Assembly (NCBI RefSeq): GCF_018916875.1
Contig: NZ_JAHLNO010000005.1
Span: 42,164 to 106,163, forward strand
DNA from: Virgibacillus proomii
GTDB lineage: Bacteria; Bacillota; Bacilli; Bacillales; Amphibacillaceae
DNA length: 64,000 nt
Reading direction: 5' to 3'
Positions 40,597 to 50,175 of this stretch are shown in pieces. Made by a program: the position numbers and the translations under genes. The notes beneath the pieces are model-generated. The model worked only from the letters and a program-made list of their open reading frames with translations. It had not been told where the DNA came from and ran no database searches. Positions within the stretch are counted from its first letter, which is position 1. Each line of letters opens with the position of its first letter.

Positions 40597-40642
40597 AAAC
40601 GCCCAAGGAAGATTTTATTTTGAGTCTTCCTTGGGCGTTTTT
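40597..40642. terminator. Bidirectional terminator between ohr and rqcH
   Basis: AAACGCCCAAGGAAGA pairs with TCTTCCTTGGGCGTTT across a short loop. A T-run follows on the plus strand; on the minus strand the stem contains the last codons of rqcH. Confidence 0.75.
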
Positions 40643-42339
40643 AATTGCTTAACAAGTTGCTTATTTGGAGTAACAAAGAGTGTTTTTTGACTATCATAAG
40701 TTACAAATCCAGGTTTAGCACCGTTTGGCTTTTTTACATGTCGTATTTTTGTATAGTCAACAGGTACGGAGGAAGATTGTCGCGATTTACTAAAATACGC
40801 AGCTAACTGTGCGGCTTCCTGCAATGTTTCATCACTTGGTGCCTTCGAGCGAATAACGACATGTGAGCCGGGAATATCTTTTGTATGCAACCAAATATCA
40901 TCACGAGCAGCGAGTTTCATCGTTAAATACTCATTCTGTTTATTGTTTTTACCAACTAATATAGTAGTTCCATCAGATGCTATATATTTCTCGGGCACTG
41001 GCTTTTTAGTCATGTGCTTATTTTTCCTTGCAACCATATGCTTTTTTAAATAGCCTTCTTCACGAAGTTCCTCGCGAATTTCTTGAACATCATTACTGCT
41101 AGCTATATCTATTTGCTGAAGTAATTGCTCTAAATAATCAATTTCCCGTTTTGTCTTTTCAATTTCTGCTGTTACTTTATGTTCTGATGTTTTTAATTTT
41201 TGGTATGTCTTAAAGTAATGTTGGGCATTTTCACTTGGTGTTTTCGTTGGATCTAAATCAATGGTTATTTTCTTTTGTTCCGGATTGTAGTAGTCAGTTA
41301 CCGTCACTTTTTGGTCACCAGCTGACACAAGATGTAAATGTGCTGTTAATAATTCACCTAATCGTTGGTATTTTTCTTTATTTTTAGCTTTTTTAATCGT
41401 TTGCTCGTGCTTTTTTAACTTTCGTCGATTTTTATCTCGTTCATTTTTCAAAAAACGATACAAATCTTTTGCTTGTTGTTTGACACGATCCCGCTCTGCT
41501 TTTCCTGTGTAAAATTGATCCAGCATGGTATTAGTTGTAGAGAAAGTCATGTTTTCACCAGTAATATGAGTTAAAGGAATGACATGAAAATCTTCTTTTT
41601 GATGCTGGTAAATGGTAGGTGTATATTCGTTTTCAAGTAAATGTATCTGAATATCGGAAAAAACTTGTTTATATTTACTACGATCACCTAAATAAGCACG
41701 ATGAACCATCTCTTTTGCAATAACCGGTGAAAAACCTGTTAAATAATTAATGATTTGGGAGTCGAGCTTGCCTGCATTAAAATCAAGTTTATTAACGAAT
41801 TGCTCTGCATCTGTTGTCAAGGGATCCAATTTCTCCTGTTTGGGAGGAAGTAAGTAGGCTTGACCAGGAAGAATAGTTCGATGTCTATTTTGCGAGCTTG
41901 ATACATGTTTTAAACTATCGATAATATGCCCTTGCTCTACATCTACAAGCAATAGATTACTATGTTTTCCCATCAATTCAATAATCAATTTCTTCGTGGA
42001 CAGATCACCAATTTCATTTCTTCCTTGAATCGTAAATTGTACAATCCGCTCCATTCCAAGTTGATTGATTTGTTCAATGAACGCCCCAGATAAATACTTT
42101 CGCAAAACCATGCAGAACATTGGTGGCTCTTTTGGATTCGCAAACTGTTCATTTGTTAGATGCATTCGAGCATATGTTGGATGGATAGAAAGTAATAAAA
42201 CGAAATTTTTACGTTTATTACGAATAGTTAAGACGACTTCTGTGTCCGTAGGTTGATAAATTTTGGTTATTTTCCCTAAAGTAAGCTCTGCTTTTAACTC
42301 TTCTGTTACTGCACGCGTTACAATACCGTCAAATGGCAT
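40615..42339 (-). CDS. rqcH: Ribosome quality-control protein RqcH (NFACT, FbpA-like)
   Basis: 574 aa; the bacterial Rqc2/NEMF homologue, which binds obstructed 50S subunits with tRNA-Ala and adds C-terminal alanine tails to stalled peptides. NFACT-N domain (MPFDGIVTRAVTEEL to about 200), helix-hairpin-helix (LTGFSPVIAKEMVHRAY near 210), a long Lys/Glu coiled coil (about 290-430) and the NFACT-R domain (YLTMKLAARDDIWLHTKDIPG near 490). Known as yloA in B. subtilis and, in pathogens, as a fibronectin-binding protein. Divergent from the Ca-ATPase, as in B. subtilis. Confidence 0.93.
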   Translation of the reverse strand: MPFDGIVTRAVTEELKAELTLGKITKIYQPTDTEVVLTIRNKRKNFVLLLSIHPTYARMHLTNEQFANPKEPPMFCMVLRKYLSGAFIEQINQLGMERIVQFTIQGRNEIGDLSTKKLIIELMGKHSNLLLVDVEQGHIIDSLKHVSSSQNRHRTILPGQAYLLPPKQEKLDPLTTDAEQFVNKLDFNAGKLDSQIINYLTGFSPVIAKEMVHRAYLGDRSKYKQVFSDIQIHLLENEYTPTIYQHQKEDFHVIPLTHITGENMTFSTTNTMLDQFYTGKAERDRVKQQAKDLYRFLKNERDKNRRKLKKHEQTIKKAKNKEKYQRLGELLTAHLHLVSAGDQKVTVTDYYNPEQKKITIDLDPTKTPSENAQHYFKTYQKLKTSEHKVTAEIEKTKREIDYLEQLLQQIDIASSNDVQEIREELREEGYLKKHMVARKNKHMTKKPVPEKYIASDGTTILVGKNNKQNEYLTMKLAARDDIWLHTKDIPGSHVVIRSKAPSDETLQEAAQLAAYFSKSRQSSSVPVDYTKIRHVKKPNGAKPGFVTYDSQKTLFVTPNKQLVKQLKTPKEDSK

Positions 42340-42471
42340 ACGATCACCTCATTGGCAATTATAGCATTTTTATGGACAAGTCTGCATACATATCGTTAAG
42401 GAGAAAAAACAACAAAGAAGAAAAAGCAATTTCTTCGAATAGTTATGAGCGCTAGAGTTGGAGGAATGCAG

Positions 42472-45126
42472 ATGAACTGGTATCAATTAGATGTAAAAGA
42501 TGTAGAAAAGAAACTGCATGTAACTGTGAATCGAGGTTTAACGGATAAACAAGTAGAAAAAAGACAAAAGCAGTACGGAGTGAATGCACTAGAGGCACAG
42601 AAGAAAGTACCTAAGTGGTTAATTTTCCTAAAACAATTCCAAGATTTTATGGTGCTGATTTTATTAGCAGCTACCTTAGTAGCTGGATTATTAGGTGAAT
42701 ACATTGATGCAATTGCAATAATGGTAATTGTCCTTGTTAATGGATTCATTGGCTTTTTTCAAGAACAAAAAGCAGAAAAATCGTTGGATAAATTAAAGGA
42801 ATTATCTGCGCCAATGGCCTATGTCTTGCGAAATAAGAAATGGGAAAGGATCCCATCCAAAGATGTCGTTGTAGGAGATGTTGTCAGAATAACGAGTGGA
42901 GACCGGATTCCTGCTGATATTCGAATTGTTAAATCGGATAGTTTAGAAACAGAGGAATCAGCATTAACAGGTGAATCCTTACCAGTAATGAAGCATGCTG
43001 CTGCTATCCATCGTGATCATTTAGATGCTCAAGATCAGATTAATATGGGCTTTATGAGTACGCTAGTAACACGGGGATCTGGTATTGGTATTGTAGTAGG
43101 TACTGGTATGCAGACAGTAATGGGGCAAATTGCTTCATTAATGGCAAACACAAAAAAAGTAATGACTCCATTAGAACGAAAGCTTGCTGAATTAGGAAAA
43201 ATATTAATTGTTGTTGCTCTCTTGCTTACTGCTCTTGTTGTCGTATTGGGAGTTGTACAAGGCCAACCATTATATACAATGTTTTTAGCAGGAGTATCGC
43301 TTGCTGTTGCTGCTATTCCTGAAGGGTTGCCAGCTATTGTAACCGTCGCATTATCCCTAGGAGTTCAACGAATGATTCGCAAAAAAGCAATTGTTCGCAA
43401 GTTATCCGCTGTCGAAACATTAGGCTGTGCTTCGGTTATTTGCTCAGATAAAACCGGGACAATGACGCAGAATAAAATGACTGTAAAAGAAGTCTTTATT
43501 AATGGAAAGCATTTATATGTGACAGGAGACGGGTATGAATTAAATGGCGATTATTTTTTAGATAAACAAAAAGTCGATCATCGTTATTCAAATTTAGAAT
43601 CGATGTTGTTATATGGCATGCTATGCAATCATGCTTCTATTGTTGTAAAAAAGGGCAAACATGCAATAGAAGGAAATCCAACCGATGGGGCTTTGCTGAT
43701 AGCAGCAAGAAAATTTGGACTGACCATAGTCAATGCAGAACCATATAAAATAATTAAAGAATTTCCGTTTGATTCTGTCAGAAAGCGGATGAGCGTCGTC
43801 GTAGAAGATGTGAATCAACGTCGTTTTCTAATTACCAAAGGAGCACCAGAAATTTTATTACCACGATCCACCTATGTGATGGATGAACAAGGGCGCCAGC
43901 TATTAAAGGCAAACCAGCAAAAAATGATTGAGCAAGCAATTAATAGTATGGCTGAAAAAGCACTTCGTACATTAGCCATTGCGATCAAGCCATTAACCAA
44001 ACAAGACGATTTACAATCGAGCATACTGGAGAAAGATCTAACCTTTATTGGTGTATATGGTATGATCGATCCACCTCGTAAAGAAGTGAAAGGAGCTATT
44101 AAAGAATGTAGAAGTGCAGGAATTAAAACCGTGATGATTACAGGGGATCATGCAAAAACTGCACGGGCCATCGCTATAAACTTAGATCTAATGCCAGAAG
44201 ATGGACAGGTTTTAGAAGGATCGCAGATAAATAATATGTCACAGCAGGAACTAGAAGATGTAATTGAAAATATTTATGTGTTCGCTCGAGTTACTCCAGA
44301 GCATAAGTTAAGAATCGTTCACGCGTTTCAAGAACAGGGACATGTTGTTGCCATGACTGGAGATGGTGTCAATGATGCACCTGCAATAAAAGCAAGTAAT
44401 ATTGGTGTAAGTATGGGAATTAGTGGAACAGATGTAACGAAAGAAGCATCCTCCCTTATATTAATGGATGATAATTTTGCAACCATTAAAGCAGCGATTG
44501 AAGAAGGACGTACCATTTACGAGAATATTAGAAAATTTATCCGTTATTTACTAGCCTCCAATGTTGGAGAAATTCTCGTTATGCTCTTTGCTATGTTGCT
44601 TTCCCTACCGTTGCCGCTTGTTCCAGTACAAATTTTATGGGTAAACCTAGTAACAGATGGGCTTCCAGCAATGGCACTTGGAATGGATAAGGCTGAGGGC
44701 GAAGTAATGAAAAAACGGCCAAGGAGCTTGAAAGAAGGAGTGTTTTCTCGCGGATTAGGTTATAAAATTATCAGTCGAGGGATTGTCATTGGCATCGTTA
44801 CGTTGGTCGCTTTTATGGTGACATATCAAGCCAACCCAGATCATCTCGCCTATGCCCGAACTGTAGCATTTACCACGTTAGTACTTGCCCAATTAATTCA
44901 TGTGTTTGATTGTCGGAGTGAACAATCTATCTTTTCGCGAAATCCATTTGAAAATATGTACCTCGTATTAGCAGTTCTTTCTTCATTGTTCTTGCTGTTA
45001 ATCGTTGTTTATTGGCAGCCATTGCAGCCAGTCTTCCATACAGTTTCACTTAGCTTAAGAGATTGGATGTTAATCTTCGGCCTAGGTGCTTTACCAACTG
45101 TTTTATTTGGTTTTACAAAAAAGTAG
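42472..45126 (+). CDS. yloB: P-type calcium-transporting ATPase (YloB/SERCA-like)
   Basis: About 884 aa P2A-type cation pump. Actuator motif TGESLPV near 165, ion-binding PEGLPAIV in helix 4 near 283, phosphorylation motif SDKTGTMTQNKM near 328, nucleotide-binding KGAPE near 462, and hinge TGDGVNDAPAIK near 625, with about ten helices. Exports Ca2+ in spore formation in B. subtilis. I start at ATG 42472 (GGAGG 7 nt upstream); in-frame ATGs at 42466 and 42445 lie in or before the site. Confidence 0.92.
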   Translation: MNWYQLDVKDVEKKLHVTVNRGLTDKQVEKRQKQYGVNALEAQKKVPKWLIFLKQFQDFMVLILLAATLVAGLLGEYIDAIAIMVIVLVNGFIGFFQEQKAEKSLDKLKELSAPMAYVLRNKKWERIPSKDVVVGDVVRITSGDRIPADIRIVKSDSLETEESALTGESLPVMKHAAAIHRDHLDAQDQINMGFMSTLVTRGSGIGIVVGTGMQTVMGQIASLMANTKKVMTPLERKLAELGKILIVVALLLTALVVVLGVVQGQPLYTMFLAGVSLAVAAIPEGLPAIVTVALSLGVQRMIRKKAIVRKLSAVETLGCASVICSDKTGTMTQNKMTVKEVFINGKHLYVTGDGYELNGDYFLDKQKVDHRYSNLESMLLYGMLCNHASIVVKKGKHAIEGNPTDGALLIAARKFGLTIVNAEPYKIIKEFPFDSVRKRMSVVVEDVNQRRFLITKGAPEILLPRSTYVMDEQGRQLLKANQQKMIEQAINSMAEKALRTLAIAIKPLTKQDDLQSSILEKDLTFIGVYGMIDPPRKEVKGAIKECRSAGIKTVMITGDHAKTARAIAINLDLMPEDGQVLEGSQINNMSQQELEDVIENIYVFARVTPEHKLRIVHAFQEQGHVVAMTGDGVNDAPAIKASNIGVSMGISGTDVTKEASSLILMDDNFATIKAAIEEGRTIYENIRKFIRYLLASNVGEILVMLFAMLLSLPLPLVPVQILWVNLVTDGLPAMALGMDKAEGEVMKKRPRSLKEGVFSRGLGYKIISRGIVIGIVTLVAFMVTYQANPDHLAYARTVAFTTLVLAQLIHVFDCRSEQSIFSRNPFENMYLVLAVLSSLFLLLIVVYWQPLQPVFHTVSLSLRDWMLIFGLGALPTVLFGFTKK

Positions 45127-45142
45127 ATCAGAAAACTATGGG

Positions 45143-45180
45143 GAACGTATCTAACAGTATGTTTAGGTACGTTCTATTTA
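45143..45180 (+). terminator. yloB terminator
   Basis: GAACGTA (45143-45149) pairs with TACGTTC (45168-45174), with an inner CTAA/TTAG extension, then TATTTATT. Moderate strength. Confidence 0.6.
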
Positions 45181-45185
45181 TTGAC

Positions 45186-45330
45186 GTTTTAGAGGCATGT
45201 TTTCTTTATCCCGGATGTAAAGAGCCATATTTTTCTCATTTAAAGATCTGCTTATCATGTTGCAACTTTATGAGAAAAACGGCTCCTAAATTCCCGATTC
45301 GTTTAAAGGCCTTAGGTCATACCTTTGCGT
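45186..45330 (+). repeat. Family B tail joined to a family C left half, copy 6
   Basis: GTTTTAGAGGCATGTTTTC (B tail, 45186-45207) runs directly into TTTATCCCGGATGTAAAG (C start). The C left stem is GAGCC/GGCTC plus TTTTTCTCAT/ATGAGAAAAA: same positions as copies 3 and 7 but entirely different bases. The right hairpin is missing. GGCCTTAGGTCATACC ends the linker. Confidence 0.7.
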
Positions 45331-45336
45331 TTTCCT

Positions 45337-45402
45337 GTATCTTGTCAGAAGATCTGCTGTTTATATGCTGCTAACCGAGTGCTTCTAGCTTTTGCGCTTA
45401 TA
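45337..45402 (+). repeat. Family E module, copy 4
   Basis: TCTTGTCAGAAGATCTGCTG and GCTAACCGAGTGCTTCTAGC. Follows the C half, giving the order B-C-E. Confidence 0.6.
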
Positions 45403-45870
45403 ATCATCATCGTTAATCTGTTTCATGTATCTGCCTGCCTTGTCAATCCAAACTATTTCATTCAACGACCTATTTATTGCATAACATTTATCGGGCACAA
45501 CTTTAGCGTAGGGTTATAATTTACCTTTCTCAATCAGGCTAATGGTTTGCCAAGTCACTCCTCTATTTCTGCTAATTGTTGCTGTGTTACGTCTACTTGA
45601 ACACGAGCTATCTTTACTTTATTTTTCACCTCTTATTTAACCTCCATAACCTAAGTGTAATATATACATTACCAAGTCACTCTATATATTACGCAAAATA
45701 TACTCTTAAACTCTGATTTCTTTTTAAACATGTATTCTTAAAGTATCTGTACATTTAACAGTCCGTTTCTATTTTACGTATGGAAAAGTTAATCCTGTAT
45801 CATATATATTAAACGTATTTCTTTTCAAGTTGAAGGGAAAGAGCGTATAATATCCATAGATGGAGTGGTG
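45403..45870. other. Intergenic, nothing recognised
   Basis: Apart from the E module end, I see no gene, strong hairpin or repeat copy in this AT-rich stretch before yloC. It probably holds the yloC promoter; GTATAATATCC near 45845 offers a TATAAT -10 about 30 bp before the start without a good -35. Confidence 0.4.
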
Positions 45871-45876
45871 ATGTTT

Positions 45877-46758
45877 ATGGCAGTAAGTATGACAGGCTAT
45901 GGAAATAAACAAATAGTTACAGAACAAGCAACAATAACTGTTGAAATCAAGACAGTGAATCATCGTTTCCTTGATATACAGATGAAAATTCCGAATAGGT
46001 TATTATTTTTAGAAGAAAAACTTAAAAAGATTATTCAATCATTTTTCCAGCGGGGTAGAGTTGAGGTTTATATTCAAATAGATGGGAATACACTTTTCAG
46101 TAAACAAGTTCAAATAAATTGGAGTTTAATCGAGCAATATATGACACAATTACAGGAATTAAAACAACGTTATCAGCTTGCTGGAGATATACCGATAACG
46201 GTCATTTCAGCATTTCCAGATGTATTCTCCATTCAAGAGGTAGAAGAATATTCGGATGAATTAATATCTACATTGTTAGCAGTAGTTACGGATGTTTGCA
46301 AGCAGGTTTATGCAATGAGAAGAGTTGAAGGACAGGCATTGCAAAGCGATTTACAAGAACGAAGTGAAACATTGCAACAGCTCGTTGACGCAATTAAAAG
46401 ATTACGACCAATGGTCATGAAAGAGTATCGAGAACGAATCAAACATCGATTAGAGCTGCATTTAAACCAAGAGTTAAGTAAAGATGATTCTCGCATCTAT
46501 CAAGAAATTGTTCTTCTTGCTGAAAAAGGAGACATATCGGAAGAGATAACAAGAATAAACAGTCATATTCAACAATTTAAACAGACGTTAGAATTAGATG
46601 GACCGATTGGCCGAAAACTGAATTTTATTACACAAGAATTGCTCCGTGAAGTAAATACAATTGGATCGAAATCAGTTAATAGCTTGATCAGTGAACATAC
46701 GATCACATTAAAAAGTGAAATAGAAAAAATAAAAGAACAGGTGCAAAACATGGAATAA
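45877..46758 (+). CDS. yloC: YicC/YloC family endoribonuclease-like protein
   Basis: 293-aa YicC family protein, implicated in RNA decay and stationary-phase growth; E. coli YicC has endoribonuclease activity. N-terminal SMTGYGNKQ, then EIKTVNHRFLDIQMK and the C-terminal DUF1732 segment GPIGRKLNFITQELLREVNTIGSK. Glu/His-rich end is typical. ATG 45877 behind GGAGTGG; earlier GTG and ATG starts fall inside the SD. In B. subtilis it precedes remA immediately; here 733 bp intervene. Confidence 0.9.
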   Translation: MAVSMTGYGNKQIVTEQATITVEIKTVNHRFLDIQMKIPNRLLFLEEKLKKIIQSFFQRGRVEVYIQIDGNTLFSKQVQINWSLIEQYMTQLQELKQRYQLAGDIPITVISAFPDVFSIQEVEEYSDELISTLLAVVTDVCKQVYAMRRVEGQALQSDLQERSETLQQLVDAIKRLRPMVMKEYRERIKHRLELHLNQELSKDDSRIYQEIVLLAEKGDISEEITRINSHIQQFKQTLELDGPIGRKLNFITQELLREVNTIGSKSVNSLISEHTITLKSEIEKIKEQVQNME

Positions 46759-46761
46759 TAG

Positions 46762-46791
46762 TTGAGTTTTCCCCCCTTTTTTACGTATAAT
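46762..46791 (+). promoter_or_regulatory. Promoter-like sequence after yloC
   Basis: TTGAGT (46762-46767), 18 bp, perfect TATAAT (46786-46791), beginning 3 nt after the yloC stop. The next gene is about 700 bp away, so it would drive a long leader or a small RNA. Confidence 0.45.
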
Positions 46792-47197
46792 GACACTATA
46801 GGTTGTATAATGGTACCAACTATCTGTATAATCTTTCATATTGACGCATTTATTAAAAATAGTGCAAGGGTTAAAATAAACGAATTACATAGTATTAATT
46901 TAGCTTTAAGTATGTATTTAAATAGAGGTTAATGGGACTTCAAGTCTGCTAATATTTCTACATCCTTAGAGAATTTGCAATGTATTCCTGCCCGGAGCTT
47001 TTCTAGTCCTGTTATAGTACCGACATTAACACGTCCAGTGCGTTGAAGTTCGAAAGGCGAGGTTTCAAGTAGTAGATTGTGTGTATTTAAAATGATCTTC
47101 ATGAGACAATCCTGTTTAAAAAATTCCGTTTTTACTCGGCTTTGTCTTCTTAAATAATTGCACTGTAATGGTAAATATGAATCTTTCGGTCTTTATT
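46792..47197. other. Intergenic with an E-like fragment
   Basis: No gene is supported. AGCTTTTCTAGTCCTGTTA at about 47007 and ACACGTCCAGTGCG near 47030, ending TTCGAA, align with the region after the E module at 8039-8095. The rest is unassigned. Confidence 0.45.
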
Positions 47198-47395
47198 TTT
47201 ATCCCGCATGTAGGGTGCCGTAAGACTCCCATTTCAAGAGCCTCGAGTTGATACAAAAGGGTCTAAGTGGGAGAAAACGGCACCTAAATGCCTGATTCGT
47301 TCAAGGGCCTTAGGTCATACCATTAAAGTACTAACATTCAGTAGGAGATGGAAGAAAACTCCTACTGAATGAAGTTTCACTTTATGATACAGTCT
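47198..47395 (+). repeat. Family C two-hairpin element, copy 7 (complete)
   Basis: Left stem GTGCCGT (47215-47221)/ACGGCAC (47277-47283) plus CTCCCATTT (47226-47234)/AAGTGGGAG (47265-47273, one G-U). Linker CTGATTCGTTCAAGGGCCTT. Right stem ATTCAGTAGGAG (47336-47347)/CTCCTACTGAAT (47359-47370). Ends GTTTCACTTTATG. Confidence 0.85.
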
Positions 47396-47491
47396 TTAAA
47401 GTTTATAACTGGAATGCAACTTGGATACGACGAGCTTCAACGAATTGTTTGTTAAAATAAAATAGAGAAAAAAGAAGTATACGGAGGGTTT

Positions 47492-48386
<895 letters not shown>

Positions 48387-48387
<1 letters not shown>

Positions 48388-48584
48388 TGCTGGAACCATC
48401 TATTGATTCACTGTTAAGTAAAATTAATTCAAAATATACCCTCGTTATTTTATCGGCCAAACGCGCAAGGCAAATGAGTGAAACGAAAAAGGTGTTGATT
48501 GAACATCCTAAATCCCACCAATATGTTGGGATGGCTCTTGAAGAAGTTGAGGCAGGAAAATTATTTATCCAAGAGGAAAACTAG
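48387..48584 (+). CDS. rpoZ: RNA polymerase omega subunit
   Basis: 65-aa RNA polymerase assembly subunit. MLEPSIDSLLSKINSKYTLV, then SAKRARQM, the signature of omega. Co-translated with gmk. A family C copy and a strong terminator separate it from coaBC. Confidence 0.94.
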
Positions 48585-48596
48585 GAAAACCGATCA

Positions 48597-48769
48597 TTTA
48601 CCTCGCATGTAAGGTGCCGTAAGATACAACTAAGAGAAAACGAAAAGTTTAAATTGTAGAAACGGTAAATGCCCGATTTGTTACAAGGGCCTTTAGGTCA
48701 TACCATTAAGGTACTAATAATCAGTGGGGGATAAAAGAACCCCCTCACAGATTGAAGATTTACTTTAAA
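48597..48769 (+). repeat. Family C two-hairpin element, copy 8 (diverged)
   Basis: Starts TTTACCTCGCATGTAAGG, keeps GCCGT/ACGGT and has TACAA/TTGTA as its inner left stem in place of CTCCCACTT/AAGTGGGAG. The right hairpin is GTGGGGG/CCCCCTCAC-like. Pairing is kept while sequence changes. Confidence 0.7.
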
Positions 48770-48820
48770 TTTATTGATAGAGATATGGAACGAACTGCAT
48801 GTTTTAGTTTGACAATAAAT

Positions 48821-48852
48821 TCCCTCGCGATACAAGCTGCGAGGGATTTTTC
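48821..48852 (+). terminator. gmk-rpoZ terminator
   Basis: TCCCTCGC (48821-48828) pairs with GCGAGGGA (48839-48846), followed by TTTTTC. Located beyond the C element. Confidence 0.85.
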
Positions 48853-48960
48853 TTCAAGATCAGCTTTTTAAGCTTCTGAACTAACAAGCAAAACCGTTTC
48901 TTATTACCATTATCTCTACATATGATTAACTGTTTTAACAATAGAAAGGGGAACTAAGCA

Positions 48961-50175
48961 ATGATTGCTTCTAAAAATATAGTCGTAGGTGTGTCCGGAG
49001 GAATAGCTGCTTATAAAGCTTGTACGCTTACTAGTAAGCTGACGCAAAAAGGTGCTAACGTCAAGGTGGTTATGACGGAAAACGCTACAAAATTCGCATC
49101 ACCTTTAACTTTTCAAGCTCTGTCCCGTAATCCAGTATATACGGATACGTTTGATGAAAAAGACCCTGCTAAAATCGCTCATATTGATGTCGCTGATTGG
49201 GCAGATATTGTTATTCTTGCTCCAGCAACAGCTAATTTAATTGGTAAGCTTGCCAACGGCATTGCCGATGACATGTTAACAACGTTACTTCTTGCTACAC
49301 AAGCAGAAGTATATATTGCTCCAGCAATGAATGTCCACATGTACGCTCACCCGGCTGTTATCCAAAACATGCAAACTTTAGAAGAATGGGGCTATCATTT
49401 TATCGAGCCCGGTGATGGTTATTTAGCTTGTGGGTACGTCGGCAAAGGAAGACTAGAGGAGCCTGCCTCAATTATTGAAGCAGTCGAAGCACATCAAGCA
49501 GATGAGAAGCACTTGTTTTTACAAGGCAAGCAAGTGCTTATTTCTGCTGGTCCGACTAGAGAAAAAATAGATCCAGTTCGCTTTTTCACGAATCACTCAT
49601 CAGGTAAAATGGGATTTGCCTTAGCAGAAGCAGCCGCTAAAGCGGGAGCTTCTGTTACTTTAGTAGCTGGTCCTACTTCGTTAGTGGCCAATCATCCAAA
49701 CATTAAAACAATTCATGTTACTACTGCTGATGAAATGTATCAAGAAATGCATAAACATTTAACTTCCAGTGATATTGTTATTAAAGCAGCGGCAGTGGCA
49801 GATTACCGCCCGGCAGTCACGTATGAGCATAAGATGAAAAAGCAAGATGGCCCATTACAGATCAAAATGGAACGAACGAAGGATATATTAAAATCACTTG
49901 GTGAACAGAAATCAGGACAGTTTCTTGTTGGCTTTGCCGCAGAAACGGAAGAACCATTTGAAAACGGGAAGAAAAAATTAAAAAGTAAACATCTAGATGC
50001 AATTGTCATTAATAATATAGCTTCTGAAGGGGCAGGCTTTGCCAAAGACACGAATGAAGTGACTTATGTAAACAAATATGGAAAAATAGAACATTTGACA
50101 TTAGCGACCAAACAAGAAATTGCCAGACAAATTATTAAATTAATTCATCAGGATATGGAGGATCCAGAACAGTGA
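48961..50175 (+). CDS. coaBC: Coenzyme A biosynthesis bifunctional protein CoaBC
   Basis: 404 aa. N-terminal flavin-dependent phosphopantothenoylcysteine decarboxylase (GVSGGIAAYKACTL; PAMNVHMY near 121; the catalytic Cys in LACGYVGKGRL near 158) and C-terminal phosphopantothenate-cysteine ligase (ISAGPTREKIDPVRFFTNHSSGKMG near 193, KxKK-like KKKLKSK near 340). Overlaps priA by 4 bp. Confidence 0.96.
   Translation: MIASKNIVVGVSGGIAAYKACTLTSKLTQKGANVKVVMTENATKFASPLTFQALSRNPVYTDTFDEKDPAKIAHIDVADWADIVILAPATANLIGKLANGIADDMLTTLLLATQAEVYIAPAMNVHMYAHPAVIQNMQTLEEWGYHFIEPGDGYLACGYVGKGRLEEPASIIEAVEAHQADEKHLFLQGKQVLISAGPTREKIDPVRFFTNHSSGKMGFALAEAAAKAGASVTLVAGPTSLVANHPNIKTIHVTTADEMYQEMHKHLTSSDIVIKAAAVADYRPAVTYEHKMKKQDGPLQIKMERTKDILKSLGEQKSGQFLVGFAAETEEPFENGKKKLKSKHLDAIVINNIASEGAGFAKDTNEVTYVNKYGKIEHLTLATKQEIARQIIKLIHQDMEDPEQ

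Noticed and set aside
45063..45374. 103-codon frame after the Ca-ATPase
   Set aside because: Begins inside yloB and continues through B and C repeats.
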